A stretch of DNA of 64,000 bases from Burhinus oedicnemus (lineage: Eukaryota; Chordata; Aves; Charadriiformes; Burhinidae), in contig VFFE01007018.1 of NCBI GenBank assembly GCA_008921705.1, positions 62,001 through 126,000 of the forward strand, written 5' to 3'. The number at the start of each line of letters is the position of its first letter. Within the stretch, counting starts at the first letter, position 1. The position numbers were made by a program, and so were the translations under genes. This document shows, in pieces, positions 49,911-62,760 of the stretch. The notes under the pieces are model-generated. The model did not search any database and was not told the DNA's origin. It saw only the letters and a program-made list of their open reading frames with translations.

Positions 49911-50929
49911 AACGCCTCAACGCGATTTCAGCCTCTGCCCGTCCAGCCCCCGTCAGGGCGCAGGGCTCCTTCCTCCGCCCTGCCGGTGGGAAGCCCGGGT
50001 CACCTCGGTGCTCGGGACTGGCCAGGCGCACCGGCCTCGCCGCAGCAGCGTTAGTGTTAGCGGGCTTGTTCAGGGAAGAACAAAGAACGAGTGTTTTGTA
50101 ATCTGCGGGCTTTGCTGGAGCTAATACGTACAGTTATGAGAGGGTTAGGTGATGTTCAGGCGGAGCGGAGGCCGGTTAGGAGTTAGAGGAGCAGAGCAAG
50201 CGAGGGCGTCGAAGCTCACGTGCGGACAGGACCGTTGGCTATTCCTGCACGGAGAAGGACCCTGGTAAGCAGCCCCGATCCCTCGGCGTGTCCCGGCGGC
50301 TGTTGGTGCCTTGCTCCCGTGAAGCAGGATGCTGTTTCCATCGTGTGTCCTCTGGAAGAACGGCGGTGCGTGTCGGCAGCCAAAGGCTGGGCGCTTCTGG
50401 GGGGCAGCGGCACGGACCCGGCATCCATCAGAGCCGGTGTTCGGCAGGCTGGGCAGGGCGCTTTGCTGCCCTCATCCAGTAGCGGGAAAACTCCTGTTTT
50501 GGGGCTTTGCTTGATGTTCCTGGTGGGAGCATCTCTGCTAGATGTTCTTCTGCCGGTAGGAAAAGGCCCGGCACAGCTGCCCCGGGGCGGCTGGAGAGCG
50601 ATTCCTGCTGCAGCCCCGCTCCGCAGGGCTCTCGCAGGAGAGGCCCTTTCACCTCAGCTCCCTCCTCTGTCGTCCCCAAATCTCCCCTCCTGTGCCGTGT
50701 CTTGTTTTCCATGAGCTTGGAAGGACGGATCCTGACCGCACGGCCGGGCTCTGAGGCAGCGTTAGGGTAGGAACGATGAGCCAGAGCCAGAATTCGGGAA
50801 GCTGCGGCCACAGCCCGACGCAGTGCTGCTCGGTGCGGGCAGGACACGTGGCTCCTCGGTCGCCGGCACCCTGCAATACCCCCCTCGCATGAAACCAAAA
50901 CCAGAATCAGGTTGGTTCATCTCCAGATG

Positions 50930-51240
50930 CTTTTTGATATTCATTAATCATGTGTTATATACTGTAAATACTTACTTGAGAAGTCAATATATATTTTTAT
51001 AAGCTCAAACCAAATGTAATATAATATCATAAGGGACAGCGTGTGCATTTCATGTTTGAGATATAGTCAGACGTCTCCAGGGAATCACTGTTGGTTTGGA
51101 ATAATTAATAATAGTAATAATAATAAGAAACGGTAATAAAGATCTATTGATGTTTTTGTTAATTTTGTATTTATTGAACTACGTTTAAAGATTGCAATAA
51201 CGAGATACCTAAATACCTAAGTAAAAACAACCACTAATTC
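50930..51240. promoter_or_regulatory. Candidate conserved non-coding element with AAT triplet run
   Basis: About 300 bases of strongly AT-rich sequence between GC-rich flanks, including TTCATTAATCATG and an (AAT)n-like tract at 51,101-51,140. It may be a regulatory island or simply an AT-rich, scaffold-like stretch. Confidence 0.25.
51101..51127. repeat. Imperfect AAT/TAA microsatellite
   Basis: AATAATTAATAATAGTAATA continues into ATAATAA, an imperfect trinucleotide run with interruptions. Confidence 0.6.
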
Positions 51241-51721
51241 TGCCCTGCCTTGTCTGTGTGGGTCATTTCAGGCGTTCCGATGAAAAGTACCGCCTCAGCA
51301 AGGGTCGCAGGTGTCAGGTAAGGAGCAGTTTAAGTAGCAGCGAGGTGTGAAATGACGCAGTGTCTTATTGAATAGCGCGTGTGCCTCTGCTCCTGCTGCA
51401 GAGGCGGCAGCAACGGTGGAACTCGGGATGGTGGTTCTTGCTATTGACACTTTGTTAGGGGGAAAAACCCCATTACTAAACCAGTACAGCACGTGCGTTC
51501 TGTGGACAGAGAGGTCCGTTGGTTGGCCTGTCGGGCCAGACGCTGTTTGGACAGGCAGGAATCCTTCCTATCACCCTGAGGACCTCCTAACCTTGGAAGT
51601 GCTCCCGGTGTGGAGCTGTCAATACAAGCGCAATTGTCAGTCTAGTACACGTGTTGCTGTGTCAGTGTGGGGATGCTGCTGCGCGGAGGGAACACTGCAG
51701 CGCTACTGTGCTCGAGGCATG

Positions 51722-51740
51722 TAATTAATTGTTTAATTGA
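51722..51740. promoter_or_regulatory. Cluster of TAAT homeodomain-type cores
   Basis: TAATTAATTGTTTAATTGA holds three TAAT cores in 19 bases, including the TAATTA palindrome preferred by many LIM and paired-like homeodomains. Only the motif cluster is seen; occupancy is unknown. Confidence 0.3.
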
Positions 51741-54600
51741 GTAAATGAAAGCAGTGTATGGCCAGCATGTTAAATGCAAACGCTGCACAAACAATACTTA
51801 GAAATAACTCAGTGCGGCTCTTTCGCTAGTTTGCATTTCTATACGTTTTCTTAGGCTGCTTAATGCCAAAGAACGTGTACGAAATCCTCGTTGCGGTATG
51901 CCGGCAGCAGTGACAGCTGCTAGGAAAAAGGAACCGAATGGGTGCTTAAAACGGGTGAAGTCTATTTGCCTTCTGTCGATCAATTAATTCAGCTAGTCTT
52001 CACCAGGAGCCTGGCCAGGGCTATATTGGCACTATAAAGAAATAATTAGAGCTCTGCAGCGGGGTTATGGATAGCGGGTTGCAAGTCACAGCCAAGCAGA
52101 TGTATTTTTTGCCCGGAGTTATCTGCACTCGTGCCTCCCGAGGTCTGTGGGTGATGGCTTTACCCCTCTTCTGTGACCTTCCTGACACGGTCTTGGCTGG
52201 GGGACACCTCCCGCCCCTGGCTGGGGACCCCTGTGCTGCCGGGGGGCTGGTTACCCCCAGCACAGGCAACAGGGGGGGTGCAGCGGAGGAGATGGGTGAT
52301 GCTGGGGGTGGTGGGGGTCTCCGGCTGCAGACATCGCCCTCCCTGGGGGCGGGCGGGCAGGCAGGAGCGATGGCAAAGGTACTGGGCGTTCAGCCTCGTG
52401 CCGCTCCCATGGTGCACGGGCAGGGCCGGCTCCCCCAGGGAACCTTTGCTGCCAGGCAAAGGCTGCGGCGTGCCGTGTAAATAGAGCCATTAATAATTGA
52501 GATCATGTCACGTGGAGACGAGTCTGCTGTCGGCTGCGTGCGGTGGCTCGCAGAGATAGCCGAGAAATCATTAGCAGCACCGTGAAAGGTCAGTGTGAAA
52601 GGCAGTCGGAGCGGGCACCAGCCGCAGCTCCATGCCATGGCTGCGCCCCCTCCCAGCTCTGCGCCGGTGTCCCAGCTCTCGGAGCCAGGAGCCCTTCTCC
52701 TGTCTGCCCTGCCAGGTTTGACCTCTTCTCACTTGATGCCTTGTGTGAAGAGTGAAAAAACCCAACCAATAAGGAAGGTAATTGCCCAGAAATGAGTTGT
52801 TATACACCTGTATAATTAGCTGGCGTTAATTAACGGCACAAAAGGGGCTCCTTCCCCTCTGCCACCCAGGGAGCAGAGTTCCCCAGCCGTGCCACCGCAG
52901 GTCCACCCTTGAGCACTTCGCTGCGTTGCCTGCCATGGAGGCAGATTTTCTGTCTTAGCGGGTCAAGCTGCTGTACCGGGCAGCGTCGGGGTCTCCCTGC
53001 CCTGTCGGAGTTGGAAGCTTTGTCCTTATAACTTAGTGCTTGCGGTTTTACGACAGCCCTGTTGCGGTGACGGATTGCACGGGCTGACGCCGAAGCTGCT
53101 GCTTGCTTCTTCCACCACCCTCTGGTGATGGAGCTGACCAGACTGCGAATATTTTCTGCACAACAGACCAGAGGAAACCTCTCGCCGTCTAATTCTACTT
53201 CCCTGATCCGGAGGGTTGAAGGGAAAATTACAACCTGGTCTGCAATGGACCTACCAGCTCCTGACACATGCAGTGTCTTTGAGGAAGAAAATTAGCTCTG
53301 GAAAATGGAAAATCACAGCAAACAGCACGGCTACGGCGCCGTGCGTGGCTGGCCCATGGCTGAGCAGTGCCGGTGTCAGCTCCTACACCCCAGAGAGCTT
53401 CGCACCGCCAGCCCTGCACCCCTGTGCGCCCAGCCCAGGCTGGTGCCCCTGGCGCTGATGGAGAGCACGCTGTGACGGGGGATGTCGCTTTCTGGTGACA
53501 AAGGAGGGATCAATAGGCTGTTATGGCTGAGACACGGCGAAATGTGAGATGCAGCAGTCATCAGTCAGGGAAGGGCTCAGCACTTGGCAGGTGCTGCCTC
53601 ATATGGGGGCATTTTTTAAACAAAGCATTTATTGCGTGGTGCTGGTGAGAGCAGCTGACGGCAGCATCTGGCCAGCCCTGCCGCCAGGTCCGTGTCGCAG
53701 GGAGAGCAAAGGAGGAGCCACGTCTCCTCCTCTTGCCCCTCGCTCCCATGCCTCAGACATGAAATCCATCACCTTCCCCGTCCGTTCCTCTTTTGGAGGT
53801 TTACCGCAGAGGCTGCGTGGCCCCGTCTCTGCTGCGATGGCCGATGAGGCCGGGGTGAGCCACTGCTCCCATGACAGCGGTGTGGTGGGTCCGACGAGCC
53901 CAGCCTCCCCGGTGGGTGTCCCCTGTCCTCCCTGTGCTGCCTCTGGGATGAGCGCGGGAAGGAGATGGGCAGGAGGAGAGCGAGGCCCAGGGAATATTAA
54001 AAAAAGTCTGGCTCTGGAGGAAGAGCAATGTTTAAATATGAAGGACTGCTAATTATCGGGAAGAGACGATGCCATCTATCATCATAATCAGCAACCTGTC
54101 AGTTCAAGTGTCACCGGGATGGATGCGCCTTTCCTCCTCGTGTTAATCTCCCAGTCTCTCGGTGTGGGAGAAGGGTGCTGCAGACGCTGGGGCACGGCCA
54201 AAACCCTGCAGCTCCTCCTGCCCTTCCCCAGCGCTCGCCTCCCCACCAGGACTTCACAGCGAAGGCCGTGTCCCAGCCCCTGTGCCATGCTGCCGGTAGT
54301 GCCGTGCGCTGCCCGCCTCGGCTGGGCACGGAGGGACGGCCATCCCGCAGGCAAGGACGTGCGGCCGCAGCAGCGGAGCTGCCCTGCAGAGACCCGGCGT
54401 CCTGCAGAGCCAGGGACAAGGTGTCCACCCCCTGCGCTTTCAGAGCCATGCTCTGGTGCGCTTAACGGTTCACTGACCGTCGGCACGAGCTGGGGCGCTG
54501 GAGAATGGCTAAAACCCGACACGGGGCTTGTCAGCCTTTTCCTTAGCAAAATGACTGATGAGCACGTAAAGCGGCGCTGTGGGTGATGGACAGACCGGCC

Positions 54601-54649
54601 GTGGAGCCACGTCCTGGGAAGTGGAGCCACATCCCGGGAAGTGCAGCCA
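54601..54649. repeat. 20-bp tandem repeat, about 2.4 copies
   Basis: Two adjacent 20-base units, GTGGAGCCACGTCCTGGGAA and GTGGAGCCACATCCCGGGAA, differ at two positions and are followed by a 9-base partial unit. A minisatellite seed in GC-rich flank. Confidence 0.85.
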
Positions 54650-55321
54650 GCTGCCAGCTCTGGAGGGAGCGCTGGGGCACGGCAGCGGCCGAACACGTCA
54701 GTCGGGAAAACCAGAGGCTGCTCTGCCGGGGGAAGCGCATCCCACAGCCCTGGGGCTTGCCTGGAGAGAGTGCCTGTCCCAGCCCCGGCCAGGAGGCGGG
54801 CAGCAGAGCCGGGCGGCACCCTGCAGCACTTCACATCTCGTGCTCTCTTTTGCTAACTGGAAAAGCTGAAAATGCACGGAAGGTAATGTAGTCACTTCAT
54901 GGTCATCGAAGGTGTGATAAGCTAGTTTAAGAGAGGGAGTTACTGGGGACGTGTTCAGCTGCTCAGGACTTTGCCTTGCATCTGCCCTGGCCTTCATCCT
55001 TGCTTTGGCCCAACACCGTCTGCTTAAACCCGGTCTAATTAAAGCAGAGGCTGCAGGCTCAGTTTTGGCCACACAGCGCCAAGACAAGGCTGCAGGGACC
55101 TGCTCCTTCTGCCCCCCGTCCCTCGGTGGGGCCAGACACAGCCACCAGCCAGCTCTGCCGCTGGTCACGCCAGTGGGGACAGAGGTGCTGGTCACGGGCT
55201 CATCCGCCAGGAGCAGCCACGGAGTTCTGGCTTGGCTGAGCCCGCTGCAGAGCGGGGGTGACCCAGGGGTGCCCGGGCTGAAGCTGCTGGGGTTTGCAGC
55301 ATGGCCCAGTTCAGGTGGCTT

Positions 55322-55365
55322 TGGCACAGGGCTGGGTGGCCACTGGCACAGGGCTGGGTGGCCAC
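55322..55365. repeat. 22-bp perfect tandem duplication
   Basis: The 22-base unit starting TGGCACAGGGCTGGG and ending TGGCCAC occurs twice without any difference (55322-55343 and 55344-55365). Identity implies a recent duplication or ongoing homogenisation. Confidence 0.9.
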
Positions 55366-58119
55366 CAGCAGCACCCGCCTGTGGGTAACCTTAGCTGCCT
55401 TTGCTCTTCCCGTTGCCTGCTGACAGTAGAGCCATCTGCCCAGCAGCAAGAGCTGCCTGGAAGGCACAGGAGCCGTTTAATTACACAATTATAAATGTCT
55501 TTGGCTGCCTTATCTTGCTGAGGCTGACAAGCACCTTCAGCATCAGACAAAGAGAAGCCCTTATCGCCGGGCAGCGGCTGCCTTCCTGGGCAGCAGCCAC
55601 GGCTGAAGGGGCACAAACCAGCGCAGAGGAACGGTACCGCGTCAGCGGGTCCGGATCAGTCCCTGAGCCACCGCCTCGGCACAGGCTCTGCCGCACGGCC
55701 ACATCTCGGGGCGCTTGCGCTGGCCCTTTTCCTGCCTTGCTTTTGTCGCATTCCAACAACCTGCCACGTCCGGAGCCCCACCAGCGGGACCCCACGGCTG
55801 ACGGGGGCAGTGACCCCCCCACCCCTTGCCAAGGCCCGTTTAGCTTTGTCTGCGGGGTGTTCGGAAGCAAAACACACCCGCGGTGGGGATGGCGCGGCTG
55901 GCTGGGACGTGTCCTTACCCAGCTGCTTGCTGCAAGCTGGTGGCAGGTCTCCGGTGGCAAAGGGGGAAAGAAGAGGGATGGGAAACGGTTTAGAGGGTTT
56001 CTGCTGTTTCTGTTGGAATGAAGAGCCCCTGTAAGGTGTTCCCACCAGGAACCTGCCCCCTCACCTCTTCTTTTTCAAGGTGGCATCTGACTTAACGTTT
56101 GTAAGTAACTAAAAGGCCATTTTAATGAGTCCTGGTTTATTAGCAGACCAGGCTTGCAGGAATCAGTTGTGCCAGGAGGAGTGTCGGGCAACTGCTCACA
56201 AAGCTCACCGCAAAGGGGCACTTTTGAAGGGCTGCTGGAGCGGGCGAGCAGCCTTGGCACCTCTCAGGAGCAGCAGATGTCGGTGGTGCTCAGCGCGGCG
56301 GAGCAGCTTGAGTGGCCAGCTGGCATCCTGAGGCCACACAGGGCACCGCAACTGCTGCCAGCGCCAGCACCTCCCCTCCCCGCCGCCGCGGCAGCCCCTG
56401 AGCCGCAAAAGCCAGCGAGCCTGGCTGGAGTGACGCAGAGGTTTCGTGCGTGGGTCTGTGTGGCATCTAATAAAACTTTCATCAGATGACACAAACTCCA
56501 CGAAGTGCTGGGAATTGGCACCAGCTGAGCAAACGCGTTCATTAGAGACGCAGCCGCATCAGGCTCGGGGGTGCCGCTGAATGTGCATGTTGGTTAAGTC
56601 GCGCTTTACAAACGGGCGATGAAATATTTACCCACAAACATTTAGCACAGCCGAGCGGCGCGGCGGCGCGGGCTCCCGCGGCAGTGGGATCGGGGACGTC
56701 CTCCCGCCTTCCCCGCGTGCCGGAGAGCAGGCGCCAGCTCTTTGCGGAGGGGCAGGTGGTGGGGGGCACCCCCGGGCGTGGGGGTCGCAGGCTGGGCACC
56801 TCCTGCGGGCGCTGCGACCAACCCATGCCGGTCCTGCTCTCTGCAGAGCGCCATGGGAGCAGAGCTCGCCGCTTTATGTACGGTCATAAACATCTCCGTT
56901 AGCTTGCACAGTATTTAAATTCCATAATGGGGCTGAAATAAAGCAGCAGCAGCTTATCCCTGCCGGAGCCCTAGATCATCTGTTACGAAGAGGCACTTTG
57001 GGGAAACCTTGCACATTTGAATAAGAACTTAGAACTGGGCAATTCAGTTTTTTCTTGCAAGTCCCTTCTTCTCCTTAATGAAGGCTGGTCTCACTGACGC
57101 TTTCCCAGGGGAATACCGTGTCTCTGTTAGCTGGATGCTTCACAGGGTGCTCAGGCGTGGTGGGGCAGCCGTGGGGCTTTTGCATCTGCTGACAAAAGAA
57201 GCAAAGGTCGGATGGGCCCTCGAGGGCCAAACGAGCACCAGAGGAAGGACGTCACCAAACCAGCCCAAGGCAGCGGTTGCAGGGCAAGGTGCTCGCGTGC
57301 TGCGCGTCCCTCTGCGCCCTCCTCATGGCTGCGGTGGGCGAGCTGGCCGTGTCACAGCTGCGCAGAGTGCGCGGAGGCAGCAGGGACACCCCGGAGGACC
57401 ACAGACCTGGCACGGGTCTTCTCTTTTTTAAAGCAAAAGCATGAAGCCAGGAGGAGTCAGGGCAGAGACGGGCACGTTCCCATGCTGGGGCGCAGCCATG
57501 CGGGTCCTGCTGCAGCCTGTGTTTATTAGCAGTGAATAAAACACATATTGCAATGTTTAGGTAGCTCGGCTTAATTTGTTCCCTGCAAGTGGCCGTGTCC
57601 CACCATGTCACCAGTGGCGCGATGCATCGGGGCAGCAGCGCTCAGGCAGGTCTCTCCTGCCGATTCCTTCTGCAGCTCAGTTTGGGCTGCGCCGAGGCGC
57701 TGGCAGTGCCTCCCCCCGTCCTGCTCAGCTGCCGTCTTCTCCGGGCAGACCACGAGAATGTCGGCGGTCAGTCTGGTCCCAAGGACCCTGTCTCGATGCA
57801 GCTTGGAAACCAAAAGCTGTCGGCCTGATCCTCGTGCCGGCCCCCGGCCTCGGTGCAGTCGCCACCTCTGATGGACAGCCGGCCCCCGTAGGGCGGCTGG
57901 TCCCCGGCACATCCCTGCCGACGCCGCTGCCGCTGCCGGCCAGGGGCTGTCTGGCCACAGCTCTGGGGCTGGGGAGCTCTGGCAGCCTGTGCTCACCCGT
58001 AAAGAGCCCGTGGCTGCAAGGCCAGGGCCGAGAGCCCAGCGAGGCGCTCCTGGTGTCCCGAGCACGGAGGCGGTGGGACAATCTCTCCAGGCAGCCATAG
58101 GGATGGCACTCAGCCACGG

Positions 58120-58300
58120 GTTTCTATGCTGTTAAATATTTTTTAAGTGAATTCTATTAAACACCAGGAGACAAAGGGATTAATAGGGCAATGAAAATGC
58201 TTTTTTGTGAGATTTAGGTGCTCTGGGGTGATGGCAATTGGTGAGCTGGATAAATAGTAGTTTGTGGCTCTAAATGCAAGCTCCCTGGATAAGCGGCACG
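58120..58300. promoter_or_regulatory. Candidate conserved non-coding element
   Basis: AT-rich block with TTAAATATTTTTTAAG, GGGATTAATAGGGCAATGAAAATGC, ATGGCAATTGGTGAG and GGATAAATAG, in a sharp transition from GC-rich flanks. Composition alone suggests an enhancer-like element. Confidence 0.25.
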
Positions 58301-61300
58301 TAAATTGGCACTGCTGTACGTCTCTGGGGAAAAACAGGCGCAGGGACCCAGACTGCCTTCACTGCGGCTGTTTCTGGGCAAAGTAAATTACACGAAGATA
58401 CAACGCAGCTTTGCAGGAGAAGCAGAATTCATTACAGTGGTTCATGTGAGGAACAGCAACAGAGTCATTCCCTCTCCACCACTTCATCACCAGGAATCCT
58501 GAAGAAACTCTTCTATCCTCGTGCTGTCTGTGCACGTACGTGTGCGCGTGACCCAAGGGGTTCTCTCGTGTCGGTGGCCTTGCACGCTGTCGCACGCCTG
58601 CTGCGAGGTGGGTGCTGCTGCGCAGCCAGCGCCCGCGGGCCGGGCTCACGCATTTCCTTGCGAGTCTCTTCCCTGCGCGTTTGCTTCTTCCCACCATAAA
58701 AAAACCCAAAAGCGTCTCTCGTGTGTCAGTAAAGGTGCTGCCGCATCCTTGCTGGCTGCAGAGGAAAACCGTCGCACTAAACCCTGATTTAGCAGCCGCC
58801 CCCAAACGCCGCCCAGGTTGGCAGGGTGCTGGGTCTGGCCGTGGCTCGGAGGAGCCCCCGCACGCCCGGGGGCCCAGGTGGGAGCGGGGCTAGCAGGAGG
58901 CACGATGGAGTCGCCTGTCTTGGTCACTACGGATGTGCCTGAGTCCTCGCCTTCTAAAGCATCGGCAATCAAGTTGCTTGTGTCAGTGGGGCAGCCGGTT
59001 GTGCTGAGCTGGGCAGAAAGACGTTTGCAGTCAGCTCGGCAACATCCTTGATTTCCTGATCGTGATTAAGTGCGTAACAGGGTCTACAGGGCCTGCAGCT
59101 GGGGCAGGTCGTGGTTTCCACTTAAATTATTTTATAAGGAAGCTCAGTTATGGCCGTAACATTTGCCCAGAAAAGGATAAGAGTTTCCCTGAGTTTGTTA
59201 AAATTATTGTTAACGCAGTATTGTCTTGCCTAACAAGAGCAGGGTGGCGCTCAGAGGCTGGCGTGCCGTCTCACAGCACAAAGCAGAGCAATATATAAAT
59301 CTCTGCTTTGACTTGCGGGGAAATGCGATGTGTCAGGTGTCACACCACACTGCACCAAAATGTGATGTGGCATAACGAATCCAACTTCCAAAAATGAAAC
59401 TTTCTTCTTGAAATAAACTTGTCGCTGTAAATTTAAACTCTTGCCAAAGAATCGTGACTTGATGTGAGTTACTTTTGTCAGTAATTTACAAAAGTGGGTG
59501 GCTTTAATTACTATTTATAACAAGTGTAAGAATCTAAAGACAGAGAGAGATGAAGGTGTCTCTCTCCAAACGTGTATTAGCTGTACAACAGAAACTCCAG
59601 ATCCTTAATGTAGCTCCAACCTGGCAGAGCTTGAGAGGGACGGAGTGAAACAATCCACTTCTTTGAGCAATCAAGGAAAAGGAACATTTCCTCCATTCCC
59701 ACTTACCCACGGAGGAGACAGTGGCTGCCACTGGTCTCCTGCCCTCACCCGGCCACAGCGTCGTCCCCTGCTCAGGGTGGGTTCCCCGGCTACACGACAG
59801 GGACCAGCAGTGTGGCCACACGCCCCAGCAACTGGTGCAGGAACTGGGGAGGCAGCGGGTGCCCCAGCGGCAGAAGAGTGCCCCGGAGCGGGCAGGGAGT
59901 GGGCAGGGAGCAGGATGGTGGGATTAGGGCTGGGAGCCGATGGGAACCAGCCCGTCCCGGGGAGCCAGAGGTGCCTGTTGGCGGCAGCACCCAAGGACCA
60001 GAGCTTGAAGCCAGCCCTTCCCCAAAAACCGGCTGGGGGGCCGCAGAGGCGGAGGGGTGCGGGCAGGGAGGGCTGCCTGTGGGCACGGTCTGCACCTCAT
60101 CTGGGCGAATTGAAATGGGATTTTTTATTTTATAAGAAGTATATTGGGCTAGAGCTTTCAATTATTCAGCTGTTTACACGTGTTACATGGCGATGGGAAG
60201 ATGCGTTTCCCCCCGATTACAGCCCTCGTACACAGCTCTGATCACAGATAAATGCAGAGAGGCTCGGCGACACGCTGCCCTTCCTGCACAGCGCTCCATG
60301 GAAAAACCAGCGGGCAGGAGAGGGAATGGGCCTGACCTCCACCGCTTGTGCAGGGAAGAGCGTACCCTGATGTCGGGCTGCCGTGGCTCTGTGCTGGCTT
60401 TTAAACCAGCACCAAGAGATGAAAGAAGACAGCAAGATCTATGGGCTCCGATCAAAATCGTGTCAGACTTCCCGTGTCAGCGAGGAGCTGGGAATAAAAG
60501 GGAAGCTGTCAGAGAGAGTCTGAGAACCTAAAGTACAAGACACAGCAAGGATGCATGGTTATTGATGATGAAATCTCTGAAATTTAGCTCCTATGCATCA
60601 ATGTCTAACTGCACGGAAAGATTCTGTGTGTTCCTCTGATTTAGTCTTTAAGGAAGAAAAGAGCTGATTAAAATTCAGGAGCCTGAGGTATTTTAAGTGG
60701 TTATTTAGAGACAAGAACTTACAAAATTCTACAAGGAGCGAAGGGATCCTGTCTTGTCAACAGACTGCAAGAAAAATTTCAGTTTCCCAGCCTCAGGAAG
60801 GGCGTTCGTCTGGGAAAAGCCCCGATCTGTGGGTGATGCTGATTAGCACAGTCACTAATCACAGCGGCTCCCGTGTTCGTACGTGCAGCCCTGTAATCAC
60901 CGGGGAACGAGGCGGCGGTGGCATTCTCTTGGACAGCTTGGCTGCAAAGACAGAACTCTTGCCGAGCCCGTAGCGTTGTGCAGGCAGACGTGCCATCGGC
61001 CCCTGCCGCCGTCACCGCCCCTGGGAAAGAGCTCGTGGCTGGTGGGACCCACCGAGTCGCCCAGCCCTGGAATTTGCCGGCGGGACCCGCTGAGCCTGAG
61101 CCCCGGTGGGTGTTGGAGCTGCTGAGCCCCCAGTCCCCAACCCAGCTCCTGCCCTCCCACCGAAGCAAAGAGACCTCGGGCAGAGCTGCTCCCCGTTGAG
61201 AACCACCCAGCGCGCCGGCCGTGCCCCCTGCCTGTCCCCCCGGATGCCATCGCCCACAGCTGCCATCCTCCCGGGACCCCGACCTGTCCCAGACCTCTCC

Positions 61301-61389
61301 CTGCCTCCGCCGGGACGCGGCGAAATGCAGGTGACAAAGGAGCGAGGTGGCAGCCGCCGACGGCTGAGGGGGGGAGCGACGGTGGCTCG

Positions 61390-61620
61390 GACTCCGTTAT
61401 TGATTTGAGGAATGTTTCAAACAGATCATTTATTTTCATTAGACTTCTGCCGACGTCTTCATATCAGTGTCCCCTACGTAGGTCGACATCTGTCCTCAGG
61501 AATGCTTTAATTGCATTTTCTTTGCTTTACGCAGCTCTTAGCTAATGCATTCTGGCTTCATTAGATTAGACACCTATTGTCCTGAGGATGTTGTCATGTT
61601 TTCAAATGGCTTCAATCAGC
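61390..61620. promoter_or_regulatory. Candidate conserved non-coding element
   Basis: AT-rich block with GTTATTGATTTGAGG, ATCATTTATTTTCATTAG, TTTAATTGCATTTTC and TTAGCTAATGCATT. Several homeodomain/POU-like motifs lie close together, between clearly GC-rich flanks. Confidence 0.3.
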
Positions 61621-62439
61621 ACCTCCCAGGCACAGGCTATTTTGGGATATAATAAAACCGAAACCTCATTCAGGCTGGATGAGTAATGGAGGTGCATTTC
61701 CCACTCCCCATCCAGCCTGGCTTTAAATTTGACTCTCTGACATCGCCCTGGATGCTGGCAGAACACAATTAAGCCTCTTGTCTTGCAGGCATCGTCTGCG
61801 TGGTTACACACCGCTCGGGAGGAAGAGCTCTGCAACAGGAACTGGGTTTCTAATGATCTTGTCATCGTGAACGGCACAGAGAGATTAAATGAAAGACCTG
61901 GGGAACGGGCAAGATCAAAACTCAGATTTCCAGATGTCCGAAGCGTGGCAGGCAGCAGGCTCGCGGTGCTGCGTCTCCTCAGACCCAACCTGGCAAAGCA
62001 GCTCAGGGCACGTGTCCTCTTAACGAAAGAATAAAATACGGGGTGACAGAACCAGAGCCCACCCGTCACCAGCAGCGCTGGGGGGTTCTTTCCTTGGCAG
62101 CTCCAGGCAAAGACTTAGACCTTGTTCTAGAGAAGCTCTTTCCCCTCAGGGGAGCCCCGGGGTCCTTCCCCAGTGCTTGCAGCAGCTCATGTCCCCACGG
62201 CACGGCCGCAAAATGGTCACAGACCGAGGAAATGAGCCGAGGGAGGAAGGGACCGGCCATGGCTGGGGGCAGAGACGTGTCGGGACAGCGGAAGCACCAT
62301 GCCCGCTGCCCCGGTGAGGGTTGATGGCTCCGGGACGGTCCCCGCACTGTGGCGCCAGCTCAGCACACAGGTCCCCAGACAAGGGCTCTCCTTCCTTCCC
62401 TGGCCGCTCTCCTCCGGCAAAAGGATTGCCTCAGCCCTG

Positions 62440-62760
62440 TCTTCTTATCGCGAGCTACCACAATATCTGCATCGATCCTTTTCGCCCCACAGGCGGTATT
62501 TTGACTTCTGGAATTCATCTTACCTACCCAGGGACTCTAAATATATCCCAGACAATTTCCTCTCCTCATTTTTAATAATCTCTTTCAGCATTAAATTAGT
62601 TTTTGAAAATATGTATTGGGATGATAGGCTTTTTATCACAGCCGATAGACAACATTCATCACCCCCGTGTCCTAATCCTCACAACACGTGCACATTCATT
62701 ACAGTAGCCCTGCATCAATTTTAACAGCACTTAATTCATTACAACGCCGTTACTGCCTGT
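62440..62760. promoter_or_regulatory. Candidate conserved non-coding element
   Basis: About 320 bases of AT-rich, non-repetitive sequence with TTTTTAATAATC, AGCATTAAATTAG, TCATTACAG and CACTTAATTCATTACAA. It ends abruptly at GC-rich sequence near 62,770. Confidence 0.3.
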
